From Mycolicibacterium gadium (GTDB lineage: Bacteria; Actinomycetota; Actinomycetes; Mycobacteriales; Mycobacteriaceae), in assembly GCF_010728925.1 (NCBI RefSeq), contig NZ_AP022608.1, forward strand, positions 4,774,001-4,838,000: DNA of 64,000 nucleotides. Direction: 5' to 3'. A model generated the notes under the pieces. That model did no database searches and was not told the origin of the DNA. It saw nothing but the letters and a program-made list of their open reading frames with translations. This document shows, one piece after another, positions 1 through 8,259 of this stretch; the stretch's first letter is position 1, and each line of letters begins with the position of its first letter. A program made the position numbers and the translations under genes.

Positions 1-130
1 CGACGACTCGGTGGACAACTCGGGCCAGGACAACTCGGTGGACAGCTCCGTCGACAACTCGGGTCAGGTCAACAGCAGCATCGACACCAGCGTCGATGTG
101 GACAACACGGTCGACGCCGGTCTGTTCTGA
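1..130 (+). CDS. iniB: IniB C-terminus (partial, 5' end outside window)
   Basis: The last 42 codons of an open frame, read from base 2, end at TGA 128-130. The peptide is an Asp/Asn/Ser/Val repeat (units like DNSVD and DNSGQ) that finishes with DAGLF. IniB of mycobacteria is a glycine/alanine-rich envelope-associated protein encoded first in the isoniazid-inducible iniBAC operon, and iniA follows 101 bases downstream here. The identity rests on position plus the low-complexity tail; the body of the protein is not in the window. An unrelated Asp/Ser-rich secreted protein is the alternative. Confidence 0.7.
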   Translation, partial: DDSVDNSGQDNSVDSSVDNSGQVNSSIDTSVDVDNTVDAGLF

Positions 131-147
131 CGACGAGCACCAACGCC

Positions 148-180
148 ACTGGCGGGGATCGAAAGCCGATCCCCGCCAGT
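148..180 (+). terminator. Perfect 14-bp hairpin between iniB and iniA
   Basis: Bases 148-161 and 167-180 are perfect reverse complements around a 5-base loop (AAAGC). The stem is GC-rich and starts 17 bases after the iniB stop. No T-run follows, so it is not a classical intrinsic terminator. It could be a U-less mycobacterial terminator, an attenuator lowering iniA/iniC relative to iniB, or an RNA-stabilising 3' structure for iniB. The hairpin is seen; its role is inferred. Confidence 0.6.
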
Positions 181-231
181 TCGCGCATCTACCGTTAGTG
201 CTGAGCCGTCTCCGGGCACCAGAAGGACTTC

Positions 232-2073
232 ATGACGCAACCGAGTGACCCCCGCAATACCAAGGTCATCGTCGAGTTGATCGACCACACCAACAAGATC
301 GCCGACGCCAACGAGCGCGGCGACTTGGTCGAACGCCTGGCCAGGGCCAAGGCGCGGATCACCGATCCGCAGATCCGGGTGGTCGTGGCCGGACAGCTCA
401 AGCAGGGCAAGAGCCTGCTGCTCAACTCGCTACTCAACGCTCCGGTCGCGCGCGTCGGCGACGACGAGAGCACCGTGCTGCCGACGGTGGTGTCCTACGG
501 CGAGAACACCTCGGCCAGGCTGATCGTCGCACGCCCCGATGGTGCGGAGCCGGAAGCGATCGAGATCGAAATGGCCGACATCAAGACCGATCTGCGCCGC
601 GCTCCGCAGGCCGGCGGCCGCGAGGTGTTGCGGGTCGAGGTCACCGCGACGGGCCCGCTGTTGAAGAACGGGTTGGCGTTCGTGGACACGCCCGGCGTCG
701 GTGGGCACGGCCAGCCGCACCTGTCGGCGACGTTGGGGTTGTTGCCCGACGCCGACGCGGTGTTGATGTGCAGTGACACCAGCCAGGAGTTCACCGAACC
801 CGAAATGACATTCATGCGGCAGGCTTTCGGCATCTGCCCGGTCTCGACGATCATTGCCACCAAGACAGACCTGTATCCCCACTGGCGCGCCATCGTCGAG
901 GCGAACAAGGCGCATCTCGACCGGGCGGGCCTGTCGATCCCGATGATTCCGGCGTCGTCGCTGTTGCGTAGTCACGCCATCCAGCTCAACGACAAGGAAC
1001 TCAACGCGGAGTCGAACTTCCCGGCCATCGTGAAGTTCCTCACCGAGCAGGTGCTGTCGCGGCAGCGGGATCACATCCGGGAACAGGTGGTTGCCGAGAT
1101 ACGTTCGGCTGCTGAGCATCTCACGCTCAAGGTCAGCACCGAGCTGGCGTCGCTCAACGATGCCGATGTGCGGGACCGGATCACCGAGGATCTGGAGCGG
1201 CGCAAGGAGGAAGCGCAGGAGGCGCTGCAGCAGACAGCGCTGTGGCAGCAGGTGCTCAACGACGGAATCGCCGATCTGACAGCCGATATCGACCACGATC
1301 TGCGCGGCCGCTTCCGGATCATCGGCCAGCACATCGAGAAGGAGATCGACAACTGCGACCCGACGCAGCACTGGGCCGAGATCGGGACCGAGCTGGAGAA
1401 CGCGATCGCCACCGCGGTAGGGGACAACTTCGTCTGGGCGTATCAGCGTGCGACGGTGTTGGCCGAAGAGGTGGCCCGCACCTTCACCGAGGCCGGCCTG
1501 GATGCCGTCAAGATGCCGCAGATCGATGCGCGCGAGATGGGCGCCAGCCTCGGCGAGATCAAGTCGCTGGCCAATCTCGAAGCCAAACCGGTCGGCAAGG
1601 CACGCAAGGTCGGGATCGGTATGCAGGGCTCGTACGGCGGTGTCCTGATGTTCGGCATGCTGACGTCGTTCGCAGGTCTGGGCATGTTCAATCCGCTATC
1701 CCTCGGTGCCGGTCTGCTGATGGGGCGTAGCGCGTACCGGGAGAACATGGACAACCGCATGATGCGGGTGCGTAACGAGGCGAAGTTGAATACGCGCCGG
1801 TTCATCGACGACGTTTCTTTCGTCGTGAACAAGGAGTCGCGGGACCGGCTCAAGGGTGTTCAGCGCCAACTGCGTGACCACTACCGCGGCATCGCCAACC
1901 AGACGACGCGGTCGCTGAACGAATCGCTGCAGGCGACGATCGCCGCGGCCAAACTCGAGGAGAACGAACGCAACACGCGCGTCAAGGAACTCGAGCGCCA
2001 GCTCAGCATCCTCAAACAGGTGACCGACCACGCGGACAAGCTGCTGTCGGAGGCTCAGTCGGCGCCCAGCTGA
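232..2073 (+). CDS. iniA: Dynamin-like GTPase IniA
   Basis: A 613-residue bacterial dynamin-like protein. The GTPase head shows the P-loop GQLKQGKS (54-61), switch motif DTPG (152-155) and base-specificity motif TKTD (210-213). Helical neck and trunk segments follow, with coiled-coil-prone stretches near 325-350 and at the C-terminus. A hydrophobic segment near 464-500, rich in Gly/Met/Phe/Leu, matches the membrane-inserting tip of this family. Mycobacterial IniA is known to bind and remodel the plasma membrane and is induced by cell-wall inhibitors such as isoniazid and ethambutol. ATG 232 follows an AGAAGGA ribosome site. It lies between iniB and iniC, as in the iniBAC operon. Confidence 0.95.
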   Translation: MTQPSDPRNTKVIVELIDHTNKIADANERGDLVERLARAKARITDPQIRVVVAGQLKQGKSLLLNSLLNAPVARVGDDESTVLPTVVSYGENTSARLIVARPDGAEPEAIEIEMADIKTDLRRAPQAGGREVLRVEVTATGPLLKNGLAFVDTPGVGGHGQPHLSATLGLLPDADAVLMCSDTSQEFTEPEMTFMRQAFGICPVSTIIATKTDLYPHWRAIVEANKAHLDRAGLSIPMIPASSLLRSHAIQLNDKELNAESNFPAIVKFLTEQVLSRQRDHIREQVVAEIRSAAEHLTLKVSTELASLNDADVRDRITEDLERRKEEAQEALQQTALWQQVLNDGIADLTADIDHDLRGRFRIIGQHIEKEIDNCDPTQHWAEIGTELENAIATAVGDNFVWAYQRATVLAEEVARTFTEAGLDAVKMPQIDAREMGASLGEIKSLANLEAKPVGKARKVGIGMQGSYGGVLMFGMLTSFAGLGMFNPLSLGAGLLMGRSAYRENMDNRMMRVRNEAKLNTRRFIDDVSFVVNKESRDRLKGVQRQLRDHYRGIANQTTRSLNESLQATIAAAKLEENERNTRVKELERQLSILKQVTDHADKLLSEAQSAPS

Positions 2074-2095
2074 CAGGCCCTAAGCTGGTCTGTCG

Positions 2096-3589
2096 ATGAG
2101 CACGAGTGACCAGGTGCGCGCGATCCTGGGCGGAACCATCCAGGCCTACCGCTCCGATCCCGCCTACGCACAGCGTCCCGACGTGCACAACGAACTGGAC
2201 CGCATCGGCCGCCGGCTCAACCAGCCCATCCGCATCGCGCTGGCGGGAACGCTCAAGGCTGGCAAGTCCACCCTGGTGAATGCGCTTGTGGGCGAGGACA
2301 TTGCGCCCACCGACGCCACCGAGGCCACCCGCATCGTCACCTGGTTCCGGCACGGTCCGACACCGAAGGTCACCGCCAACCATCGAGGTGGACGACGCTC
2401 CAACGTGCCGATCGGCCGCGACGCCGTCGAGGGTGGTCTCACCTTCGACTTCGCCACCCTCGATCCCGAGGACGTCGTCGACCTCGACGTCGAGTGGCCC
2501 GCATCCGAACTGATCGACACCACGATCATCGATACGCCCGGCACGTCGTCGCTGTCCAGGGACGTCTCCGAACGCACATTACGACTGCTGGTCCCCGACG
2601 ACGGCGTTCCACGCATCGACGCGGTGGTGTTCCTGCTGCGCACCCTCAACGCCGCCGACATCGCGCTGCTCATGCAGATCGGCGAGCTGGTCGGGGGATC
2701 GGCGGGGGCGCTTGGAGTCATCGGTGTCGCGTCGCGGGCCGACGAGATCGGTGCCGGCCGGATCGACGCGATGTTGTCCGCCAAGGACGTGGCGGCCCGG
2801 TTCACCAGCGAGATGGACAAGACCGGCATCTGCCAGGCAGTGGTGCCGGTATCGGGGCTGCTGGCGCTCACCGCGCGCACCCTGCGACAGAGCGAGTTCG
2901 TCGCGCTGGAGAAGCTGGCCGGGGTCGACGCGGTGGAGCTGACCAAGGCGATGCTGTCGGTGGACCGATTCGTGCGCGAGGACAGTTCGTTGCCGGTCGA
3001 CGCCGCCACCCGGGCCGCGCTGCTCGACCGGTTCGGCATGTTCGGGATCAGGATCTCGATCGCGGTGCTGCGTGCCGGCGTCACCGATTCGGTGGCCCTG
3101 GCCGACGAACTGCTCGAGCGCAGCGGGCTGATCGCCCTGCGCGACGTGATCGACCAGCAGTTCGCGCAGCGGTCGGATCTGCTCAAGGCGCATACCGCGC
3201 TGCTGTCGCTGCGGCGCTTCGTGGAGAACAACCCGATCTTCGCGAGCCGCGCCATCATCGCCGACATCGATCCGCTGCTGGCCGATACCCACGCGTTCGA
3301 GGAGTTGCGGCTGCTCAGCCAATTACGTTCGCGGCCAACCACGTTGAACGAGGACGAGATGGCGTCGCTGCGGCGCATCATCGGCGGTTCCGGCACCGAC
3401 GCCGCCAGCAGACTCGGCCTGCAACCCGATGCCCCCTACGACGGGCCCCGGTCCGCGTTCGCCGCCGCTCAGCGCTGGCGCCGTCGCGCCGAACACCCGC
3501 TCAACGATCCGTTCACGACGCGCGCCTGCCGGGCCGCCGTGCGTAGCGCCGAGGCGCTGGTCGCCGAGTACGCCGCCAGAGGCCGCTAG
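2096..3589 (+). CDS. iniC: Dynamin-like GTPase IniC
   Basis: A 497-residue partner of IniA, 22 bases downstream and probably co-transcribed. The GTPase domain has P-loop GTLKAGKS (51-58) and switch motif DTPGTSS (near 146). The base-recognition motif is degenerate, with ASRADE where TKxD is expected. The rest is helical. Unlike IniA it lacks a clear hydrophobic paddle, consistent with an accessory role in the cell-wall stress response. No strong Shine-Dalgarno precedes ATG 2096, so translation may depend on iniA. Its TAG overlaps the stop of the convergent gene by three bases. Confidence 0.93.
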   Translation: MSTSDQVRAILGGTIQAYRSDPAYAQRPDVHNELDRIGRRLNQPIRIALAGTLKAGKSTLVNALVGEDIAPTDATEATRIVTWFRHGPTPKVTANHRGGRRSNVPIGRDAVEGGLTFDFATLDPEDVVDLDVEWPASELIDTTIIDTPGTSSLSRDVSERTLRLLVPDDGVPRIDAVVFLLRTLNAADIALLMQIGELVGGSAGALGVIGVASRADEIGAGRIDAMLSAKDVAARFTSEMDKTGICQAVVPVSGLLALTARTLRQSEFVALEKLAGVDAVELTKAMLSVDRFVREDSSLPVDAATRAALLDRFGMFGIRISIAVLRAGVTDSVALADELLERSGLIALRDVIDQQFAQRSDLLKAHTALLSLRRFVENNPIFASRAIIADIDPLLADTHAFEELRLLSQLRSRPTTLNEDEMASLRRIIGGSGTDAASRLGLQPDAPYDGPRSAFAAAQRWRRRAEHPLNDPFTTRACRAAVRSAEALVAEYAARGR

Positions 3590-4059
3590 GGAGCCGGCGT
3601 CACCGTTTCGGTAACCGTGCTGGTTTCCGTGCTCGTGCTGATGCTGGTGCTGACGCTCGGTGTCGTGGTGGTCGTGGTCGGCGGTGTCGTGGTGGTCGTG
3701 GTGGTCGTCGGGGACTCGGTGGTCGTCGTCGGCGTGACGGTCTCTGTCACGGTTTCGGGCGCCGCCGTGGTCGTCGGCGTGACTGACCGCGAGGTGGTGG
3801 TGAGCGGAGTCAACGTCGTCTGCTCGGACGGCGCGTCACCACCGGTGATGAGCTTGGCCAGGCCGAACACGATCAACGCGACGATCACCGCGCCCAGAGC
3901 CCCGAACCCGACGAGCGCGCCCGGCTTACGGAACCACGGGACCTCGTCACCGGGCGGTGGGCCAGGCGGCCCGCCGTATCCGCCGTCGCCGTAGTTGAGG
4001 TAGGCAGTCGGGTCGTCGTCCGGATGGTTCGGGTCGTCAGGAGATCCGTATCGCGCCAC
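3586..4059 (-). CDS. Single-pass membrane protein with Thr-rich extracytoplasmic tail
   Basis: About 157 residues from GTG 4059. An Asp/Pro/Gly-rich cytoplasmic N-terminus is followed by one transmembrane helix (near 50-70) and a tail dominated by Thr, Pro, Ser and Val with runs of four to eight threonines. An upstream ATG at 4167 would overlap the preceding gene and add 36 basic, unlike residues, so GTG 4059 is preferred. It has the same layout as the gene at 4079-4516, suggesting tandem duplicates. Thr-rich tails of this type are often O-mannosylated or cell-wall spanning in mycobacteria (inference). Function unknown. Confidence 0.7.
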   Translation of the reverse strand: MARYGSPDDPNHPDDDPTAYLNYGDGGYGGPPGPPPGDEVPWFRKPGALVGFGALGAVIVALIVFGLAKLITGGDAPSEQTTLTPLTTTSRSVTPTTTAAPETVTETVTPTTTTESPTTTTTTTTPPTTTTTTPSVSTSISTSTETSTVTETVTPAP

Positions 4060-4078
4060 GGGGACCGATAGTAGGCGC

Positions 4079-4516
4079 TCAGGGGTAGGGATTGAGCGTA
4101 CGCGTGATGTTGGTGCGTGGCGTGCGCCGTGTCGTTCGGGTGGTGGGGCCTTCGTCCTCGTCGTCATCGTTGCGGGTCGTCGGCCGTCTGGTCGAACTCT
4201 CGCTGCTGGACGTCGTCTCTGACGATGACGTCGGCGATGTCGAAGGGCCGTCGATGTCGGTGGTCTCCGGCGGACTCGTGCTCGTAATCGTCTGAGTGGT
4301 GGTCGTGTCCGTTGACATTGACGCCGTTGCCGAGAACGACGGCGTGACGAAGTCGAGAGGGGCTTCCTCGGTTTCGCCGAATTGGCGGGCCAGCGCGGTC
4401 GCCGCGACGATCAATATGCCGATCACCAGGATCGCGAGAACGCTGGCCCCGAGGAGCGTGGACGTGCGATTGTGCCAGGGCTGCCCGTCGTCGTCGTCGA
4501 ACTGCCGGCGGGCCAC
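4079..4516 (-). CDS. Single-pass membrane protein with Ser/Thr-rich tail
   Basis: 145 residues from GTG 4516. The N-terminus MARRQFDDDDGQPW is followed by one strong helix (about 20-45), then a tail of Ser, Thr, Asp and Arg ending in TLNPYP. It ends 19 bases before the start of its look-alike downstream. The two share a short MAR-like start, acidic juxtamembrane segment, one helix and an exposed low-complexity tail. No catalytic motif is visible. It could be a cell-wall glycoprotein or a small envelope scaffold; function unknown. Confidence 0.72.
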   Translation of the reverse strand: MARRQFDDDDGQPWHNRTSTLLGASVLAILVIGILIVAATALARQFGETEEAPLDFVTPSFSATASMSTDTTTTQTITSTSPPETTDIDGPSTSPTSSSETTSSSESSTRRPTTRNDDDEDEGPTTRTTRRTPRTNITRTLNPYP

Positions 4517-4555
4517 GGCGCTGATAGTAGTGGCGACATGCAGGTGAGCGCCTGT

Positions 4556-5500
4556 TCAGCGGAGCTGCGGGATGACCTCTGCGGCGAAGAAGTCCACGTG
4601 GTCGAGATCTGACATATCGAGAACCTGCAGGTAAATCCGCTGCACGCCGATCGTCAGGTAGGCGCCGAGCTTGTCGGCGATCTCGGTGGGGGTCCCCACC
4701 AGTGGAGAGTTGCTGCGCAGTTCGTCGACCTCGCGACCGATCGCGGCGGCCCGCCGGGAGATCTCCTGCTCATTTCGACCCGCGCAGATCACGAAGGCCG
4801 CGGAGTACGTCATCGACTCGGCTGCGCGTCCGGCATCGGCCACCGCCGAGGCGACCCGCTCGAACTGAGTCTGAGCCGTTTCGAGCGGCGCGAACGGAAT
4901 GTTGAACTCGGCGGCGAACTGCGCGGCGAGCGCCGGTGTCCGCTTCGCGCCGGCGCCACCGATGATGATCGGCGGATGCGGCGACTGGACCGGTTTGGGT
5001 AGGGCGGGAGATTCCGTGACGGCGTAGTGGGCGCCGGCGTAATCGAACGTCTCCCCGCTCGGGGTCGTCCAGAGGCCCGTGATGATGTGCAGCTGTTCGG
5101 TGAGCCGGTCGAAGCGTTCACCAAGCGGAGGGAACGGGATGGCGTAGGCCTTGTGCTCGGCTTCGAACCAGCCTGCGCCGATGCCCAATTCCACACGGCC
5201 GCCGCTCATTTCGTCGACCTGTGCGACAGCGACCGCCAGGGGGCCCGGATAGCGGAACGTGGCCGAGGTGACCAAAGTGCCGAGCCGTATCGAGGTGGTT
5301 TCGCGCGCGATGCCGCCCAGCGTGACCCAGGAGTCGGTGGGTCCCGGTAGACCGTCACCGCTCATGGCGGTGAAGTGGTCGGAGCGGAAGAACGCCGAGT
5401 AGCCGGCGGCTTCGGCCGTGCGGGCGACCGCGAGTTGGTCGTTGTAGGTGGCGCCCTGTTGAGGTTCGACGAAGACCCGGAAGTCCAGTGGTGAATCCAC
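4556..5500 (-). CDS. LLM-class F420-dependent oxidoreductase
   Basis: 314 residues in the luciferase-like monooxygenase (TIM-barrel) fold. Family marks are FFRSDHF near 40, the strand RLGTLVTSATFRYPG, the segment GRVELGIGAGW and the late loop PIIIGGAGAKRT. In mycobacteria, proteins of this type usually use coenzyme F420 rather than FMN; substrate cannot be read from sequence. The GTG start (5500) gives the usual family N-terminus. It lies 25 bases after lpqJ on the same strand, so it is probably in that transcript. An FMN-dependent member is the alternative. Confidence 0.85.
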   Translation of the reverse strand: MDSPLDFRVFVEPQQGATYNDQLAVARTAEAAGYSAFFRSDHFTAMSGDGLPGPTDSWVTLGGIARETTSIRLGTLVTSATFRYPGPLAVAVAQVDEMSGGRVELGIGAGWFEAEHKAYAIPFPPLGERFDRLTEQLHIITGLWTTPSGETFDYAGAHYAVTESPALPKPVQSPHPPIIIGGAGAKRTPALAAQFAAEFNIPFAPLETAQTQFERVASAVADAGRAAESMTYSAAFVICAGRNEQEISRRAAAIGREVDELRSNSPLVGTPTEIADKLGAYLTIGVQRIYLQVLDMSDLDHVDFFAAEVIPQLR

Positions 5501-5524
5501 GCGTTCCAGCCTAATGGGACGTGA

Positions 5525-6076
5525 TCAGAAGACCTCGACGCCCGAGGTGCTGACGAACATGCCGTGACCGGTGCCGTCGTTGGTGAACCGGGTGCCGTCG
5601 GTGGTCGCGGCGATCGTCCAGCCGAGCGCACGGTAGGTCTGGTAGTCCAGGGTGACGGCCGGGATGGCGCCGAGGTTGCCGACGACCCAGCGCATGCTGC
5701 CGTCGGCGGTGACGTTCACCCCGTTGGCGGGCATGCCATTCACTTCGACGGAGTTGGTGAACTGCGATTCGCAGCCGACCTCGGCCTCGGAGATCTGGCA
5801 GCGCGTCAGACCGGATTTGGTCTCGATGAACACGTAACCGGACTCATCCGGTGGCAGTGTCGTCGCGCCGGGCAGCCCCGTCGGCGGCGACGTGGACGGC
5901 GGTGGGGACGGCGGTGTGCTGCTCGGCGACGGCGTTCGCGTCGGCCTGGATGTTGGAAAGCTCGGTTCGGTCGGTGAGGCACTGGACGCGACCGGATTGC
6001 CCTCGACGGTTGTGGAGCAACCGGCGGCCAGGACGGCCGCCGACAGCAGGAGCCCGGCGGCGAGGCCGCCTTTCAC
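5525..6076 (-). CDS. lpqJ: Lipoprotein LpqJ
   Basis: 183 residues with a lipoprotein signal: charged start, hydrophobic stretch and lipobox LAAGC with the acylated cysteine at 20. A Pro/Ser/Thr linker (about 30-75) leads to a small globular domain containing one Cys pair (RCQISEAEVGC). In M. tuberculosis, lpqJ (Rv0344c) lies just downstream of iniC on the opposite strand, as here with some extra genes between. Its ATG overlaps the stop of the upstream gene by four bases. Role unknown; the protein should be anchored on the outer face of the plasma membrane. Confidence 0.78.
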   Translation of the reverse strand: MKGGLAAGLLLSAAVLAAGCSTTVEGNPVASSASPTEPSFPTSRPTRTPSPSSTPPSPPPSTSPPTGLPGATTLPPDESGYVFIETKSGLTRCQISEAEVGCESQFTNSVEVNGMPANGVNVTADGSMRWVVGNLGAIPAVTLDYQTYRALGWTIAATTDGTRFTNDGTGHGMFVSTSGVEVF

Positions 6077-6693
6077 AGGCCTCGTCGTGCGGCGCGCACG
6101 GCTTGAGCGGCTTGGGCATCGGAGAAGGTGAGCCGGGCTTCATCGCGACCGGCGACGAAAAGCGTGAGCTCACCGATGTCTCCGGTGACAGTCAAGCCGG
6201 GACCGCTGCCGACGACGGCGACTGTTTCGCCTTCAGGCGTCCTCAGAGTGACCCGGGCGGGCACTTTCCCCATGGTCAGCCTGGCCATCATGCCGACGGG
6301 GCGCCGGAGCGCCGCGATTGTCTCGGCGTCGAGAGACCGTGGCTCCCAACCGGGTCGAGCCCTGCGGACGTCTTCGTGATGGATGAACATCTCATCCATG
6401 TTGGCGACCGAATCGAGAAGCTTGAAGGGCGACAACAGCGGTGGTCCCGACGAGATCTTGTCCACCAACTCATCCCAGTCGGTGGACGATGCGGTCTGCC
6501 GCTGCACCTTGTCGGTGTAGCCGGCGAGGAACGGGATCGCGATACCGGGCGCGGCATCGAGCCTGCGCTCGCGGACCACCAGATGCGCCGCGAGATCGCG
6601 GGTGGTCCATCCCTCACACAAGGTGGGCGCGTCAGGCCCGATCTCGCTCATGGTCGCCACCAGGGCGGCGCGCTCGCGCCGGGCTGCAGTCAT
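6073..6693 (-). CDS. TIGR03085-type metal-binding protein (mycothiol maleylpyruvate isomerase fold)
   Basis: 206 residues with the DinB/MDMPI four-helix layout. The N-terminal LCEGWTTRDLAAHLVVRE and the later MFIHHEDVRRARPGW carry the His/Asp residues that hold a divalent metal in this family. Some relatives are mycothiol-dependent transferases; the actinobacterial TIGR03085 subgroup has no proven reaction that I know of. The ATG follows a short untranslated leader. The gene couples directly to lpqJ through an ATGA overlap, so the two are probably co-expressed. Confidence 0.82.
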   Translation of the reverse strand: MTAARRERAALVATMSEIGPDAPTLCEGWTTRDLAAHLVVRERRLDAAPGIAIPFLAGYTDKVQRQTASSTDWDELVDKISSGPPLLSPFKLLDSVANMDEMFIHHEDVRRARPGWEPRSLDAETIAALRRPVGMMARLTMGKVPARVTLRTPEGETVAVVGSGPGLTVTGDIGELTLFVAGRDEARLTFSDAQAAQAVRAARRGL

Positions 6694-6754
6694 GCCTAAC
6701 CCTAGGACGACACCCAGGTTTGACTACAGCCCGGCGCGAGGAATCGATGGTCCG

Positions 6755-7117
6755 CTACTCCGCGGGAGCGAGGCTGCCGCGCAGAATGCCCTGAACCTGC
6801 ACCACGTACGTCTTGTTGGACTCCCGGATTTGGCCGACGCCGGTTTTCACCTTCGCGGGGTTCTGGGCCAGAATTCCGTTCTTGATCTTGTTCTGCGCCT
6901 TGGCGACCCGCTGATTATGAGCGGCGGTGGCTTCATTCACGGCGGCACTTATGGCACCCGCCACGTCGCTCGGATCGGGAGCGGGCTCCGCGTGGGCGAC
7001 TCCGGTGAATGCGGGCACCGCGACAGGTGCTGCCAGTAGAGCGCCGGCGGTCAATGCTCCACCGACGGCCGTGCGTACACGCAATGCGCGCCCTGACTTT
7101 GCGAGATGTTGTGCCAT
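6755..7117 (-). CDS. Small secreted protein
   Basis: 120 residues from ATG 7117, which has a good ribosome site (AGGAGA) nine bases upstream; a longer frame reaching 7216 lacks one. The N-terminus is a Sec signal peptide: basic region, Ala-rich hydrophobic core and cleavage motif AHA before EPAPDP. The mature part is about 80 residues, helical, rich in Ala, Asn and Lys, with no cysteine. It resembles small exported alpha-helical proteins of mycobacteria. Function unknown. Confidence 0.78.
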   Translation of the reverse strand: MAQHLAKSGRALRVRTAVGGALTAGALLAAPVAVPAFTGVAHAEPAPDPSDVAGAISAAVNEATAAHNQRVAKAQNKIKNGILAQNPAKVKTGVGQIRESNKTYVVQVQGILRGSLAPAE

Positions 7118-7310
7118 GTTTCTCTCCTTCGCTCCCCCGCAGCTAACTGCTGCGCGATGGTTTGCTGACGAGTGCAGCGTAAGAACGGCAGCGCCGGGTA
7201 GTCGTGCGTAGTGCACTACTTCAATGTCGACGATCGACTACTGCCCCGGACGGCGGCGGCACGTCTTTGCATGAGCAAACAAGTGGGAGGATGAAGCGGG
7301 TGTCGGGGAC

Positions 7311-7586
7311 CTACCGGCCCGGAGGATCCATCTGGCCGGGCTGCGGGCCCATGCCTGGGCCCATCATGCCCGGGCCAACCATGACTGGACCCGGCATCTC
7401 GTTCCACCGGTCGCGGTGATAGTCGCGATCGGTGCTGCGGCCGATGAAGAACCCGGAGAAGAACACCACCGCAACGATGAACACCACCCCGGCGGCGATC
7501 CCGGTCCACGCCAGGATCTGGTTCACAGGACGATGCTGTGCGGCAGTGGCGGTCCGCTCGGGCACCATTTCGGATGGATCGGTCAT
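7311..7586 (-). CDS. Small single-pass membrane protein with Met/Gly/Pro-rich tail
   Basis: 91 residues from ATG 7586 with a strong GAGGAGG ribosome site. One transmembrane helix (about 25-48) is followed by an Arg/Asp segment and a tail rich in Met, Gly and Pro (VGPGMMGPGMGPQ). Methionine-rich tails can bind Cu(I), so metal binding is possible but unproven. No homologue is recognised. It is divergent from the SRPBCC gene at 7765, with a 178-base spacer. Confidence 0.65.
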   Translation of the reverse strand: MTDPSEMVPERTATAAQHRPVNQILAWTGIAAGVVFIVAVVFFSGFFIGRSTDRDYHRDRWNEMPGPVMVGPGMMGPGMGPQPGQMDPPGR

Positions 7587-7764
7587 TTCACTACCGCCTC
7601 CTCAACCGGCTTGTTGCGGCTGTGCCTCAGGATGCGCTTCTGCGACGTTGGAGCGTAGGGCCGATAGTCCACTCTGCCGGACGAAGTGACATGGTGCCCT
7701 ATCAGACAGGGCTGCCGAGGCGTGGGCTGTCAGGGGATACCCGACGACCGCGAAGGGGCGGACG

Positions 7765-8259
7765 ATGCTGACCCTGGAATCAGAGATGACCGTTGAGGGT
7801 GTGACCGGACGCGAGATCACCGACTTCCTGCTCGAGTGTGACGACGACAGGTATCGGGCGTGGTGGCCGGGCACGCACCTCGAACTGCATGTGCTCGAGC
7901 ACGGGGGGCGCGATCACGTCGGAGACGTGGTGCTGATGGACGAATACGTCGGATCCCGGCATCTGCGGATGGTCGGTGAGGTGGAGACCGCCGTGCCGGG
8001 CGAGCAGATCGTGTGGCGTCTGGGTTGGGGTCGGCTCCCGCTGCCCGTCAGGTTGACCCTGACCCTATGGCCGCAGGAACGCGGAGTTCATCTGCGCCAC
8101 ACGATCGCCGCGGGATGGGCAGGGCCGGCGCGGGTGCTCGACCCGCTATGGCGGCTGTACCTCTCCCCGGGGTTCGCGGGCGCCATGGACCGCCATGTGC
8201 ATACGGAGTTCCCGTTGCTGCGGGACCTGCTGCACCGCGAGCGGGCCGAGGCGCCGTGA
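7765..8259 (+). CDS. SRPBCC (START-like) protein
   Basis: 164 residues matching the polyketide-cyclase/START-like fold: beta-rich core, central tryptophans (RAWWPGTH), paired strands, and a long C-terminal helix containing MDRHVHTEFPLLRDLL. Such proteins bind hydrophobic or aromatic ligands. ATG 7765 follows an AAGGGG ribosome site. The stop overlaps the GTG of the next gene (GTGA), so the two products are translationally coupled and may act together. Ligand unknown. Confidence 0.78.
   Translation: MLTLESEMTVEGVTGREITDFLLECDDDRYRAWWPGTHLELHVLEHGGRDHVGDVVLMDEYVGSRHLRMVGEVETAVPGEQIVWRLGWGRLPLPVRLTLTLWPQERGVHLRHTIAAGWAGPARVLDPLWRLYLSPGFAGAMDRHVHTEFPLLRDLLHRERAEAP

Noticed and set aside
2..130. 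Short repeats that look like a direct-repeat array
   Set aside because: They are codon-level repeats of a Asp/Ser/Val protein tail, with no uniform repeats and spacers as in CRISPR.
3617..3994. A GT-rich plus-strand frame of mostly valine
   Set aside because: It is the complement of the threonine-codon runs of the minus-strand gene.
7690..7715. GCCCT-N7-AGGGC inverted repeat in the 7587-7764 spacer
   Set aside because: Only five-base arms in high-GC DNA; expected by chance.
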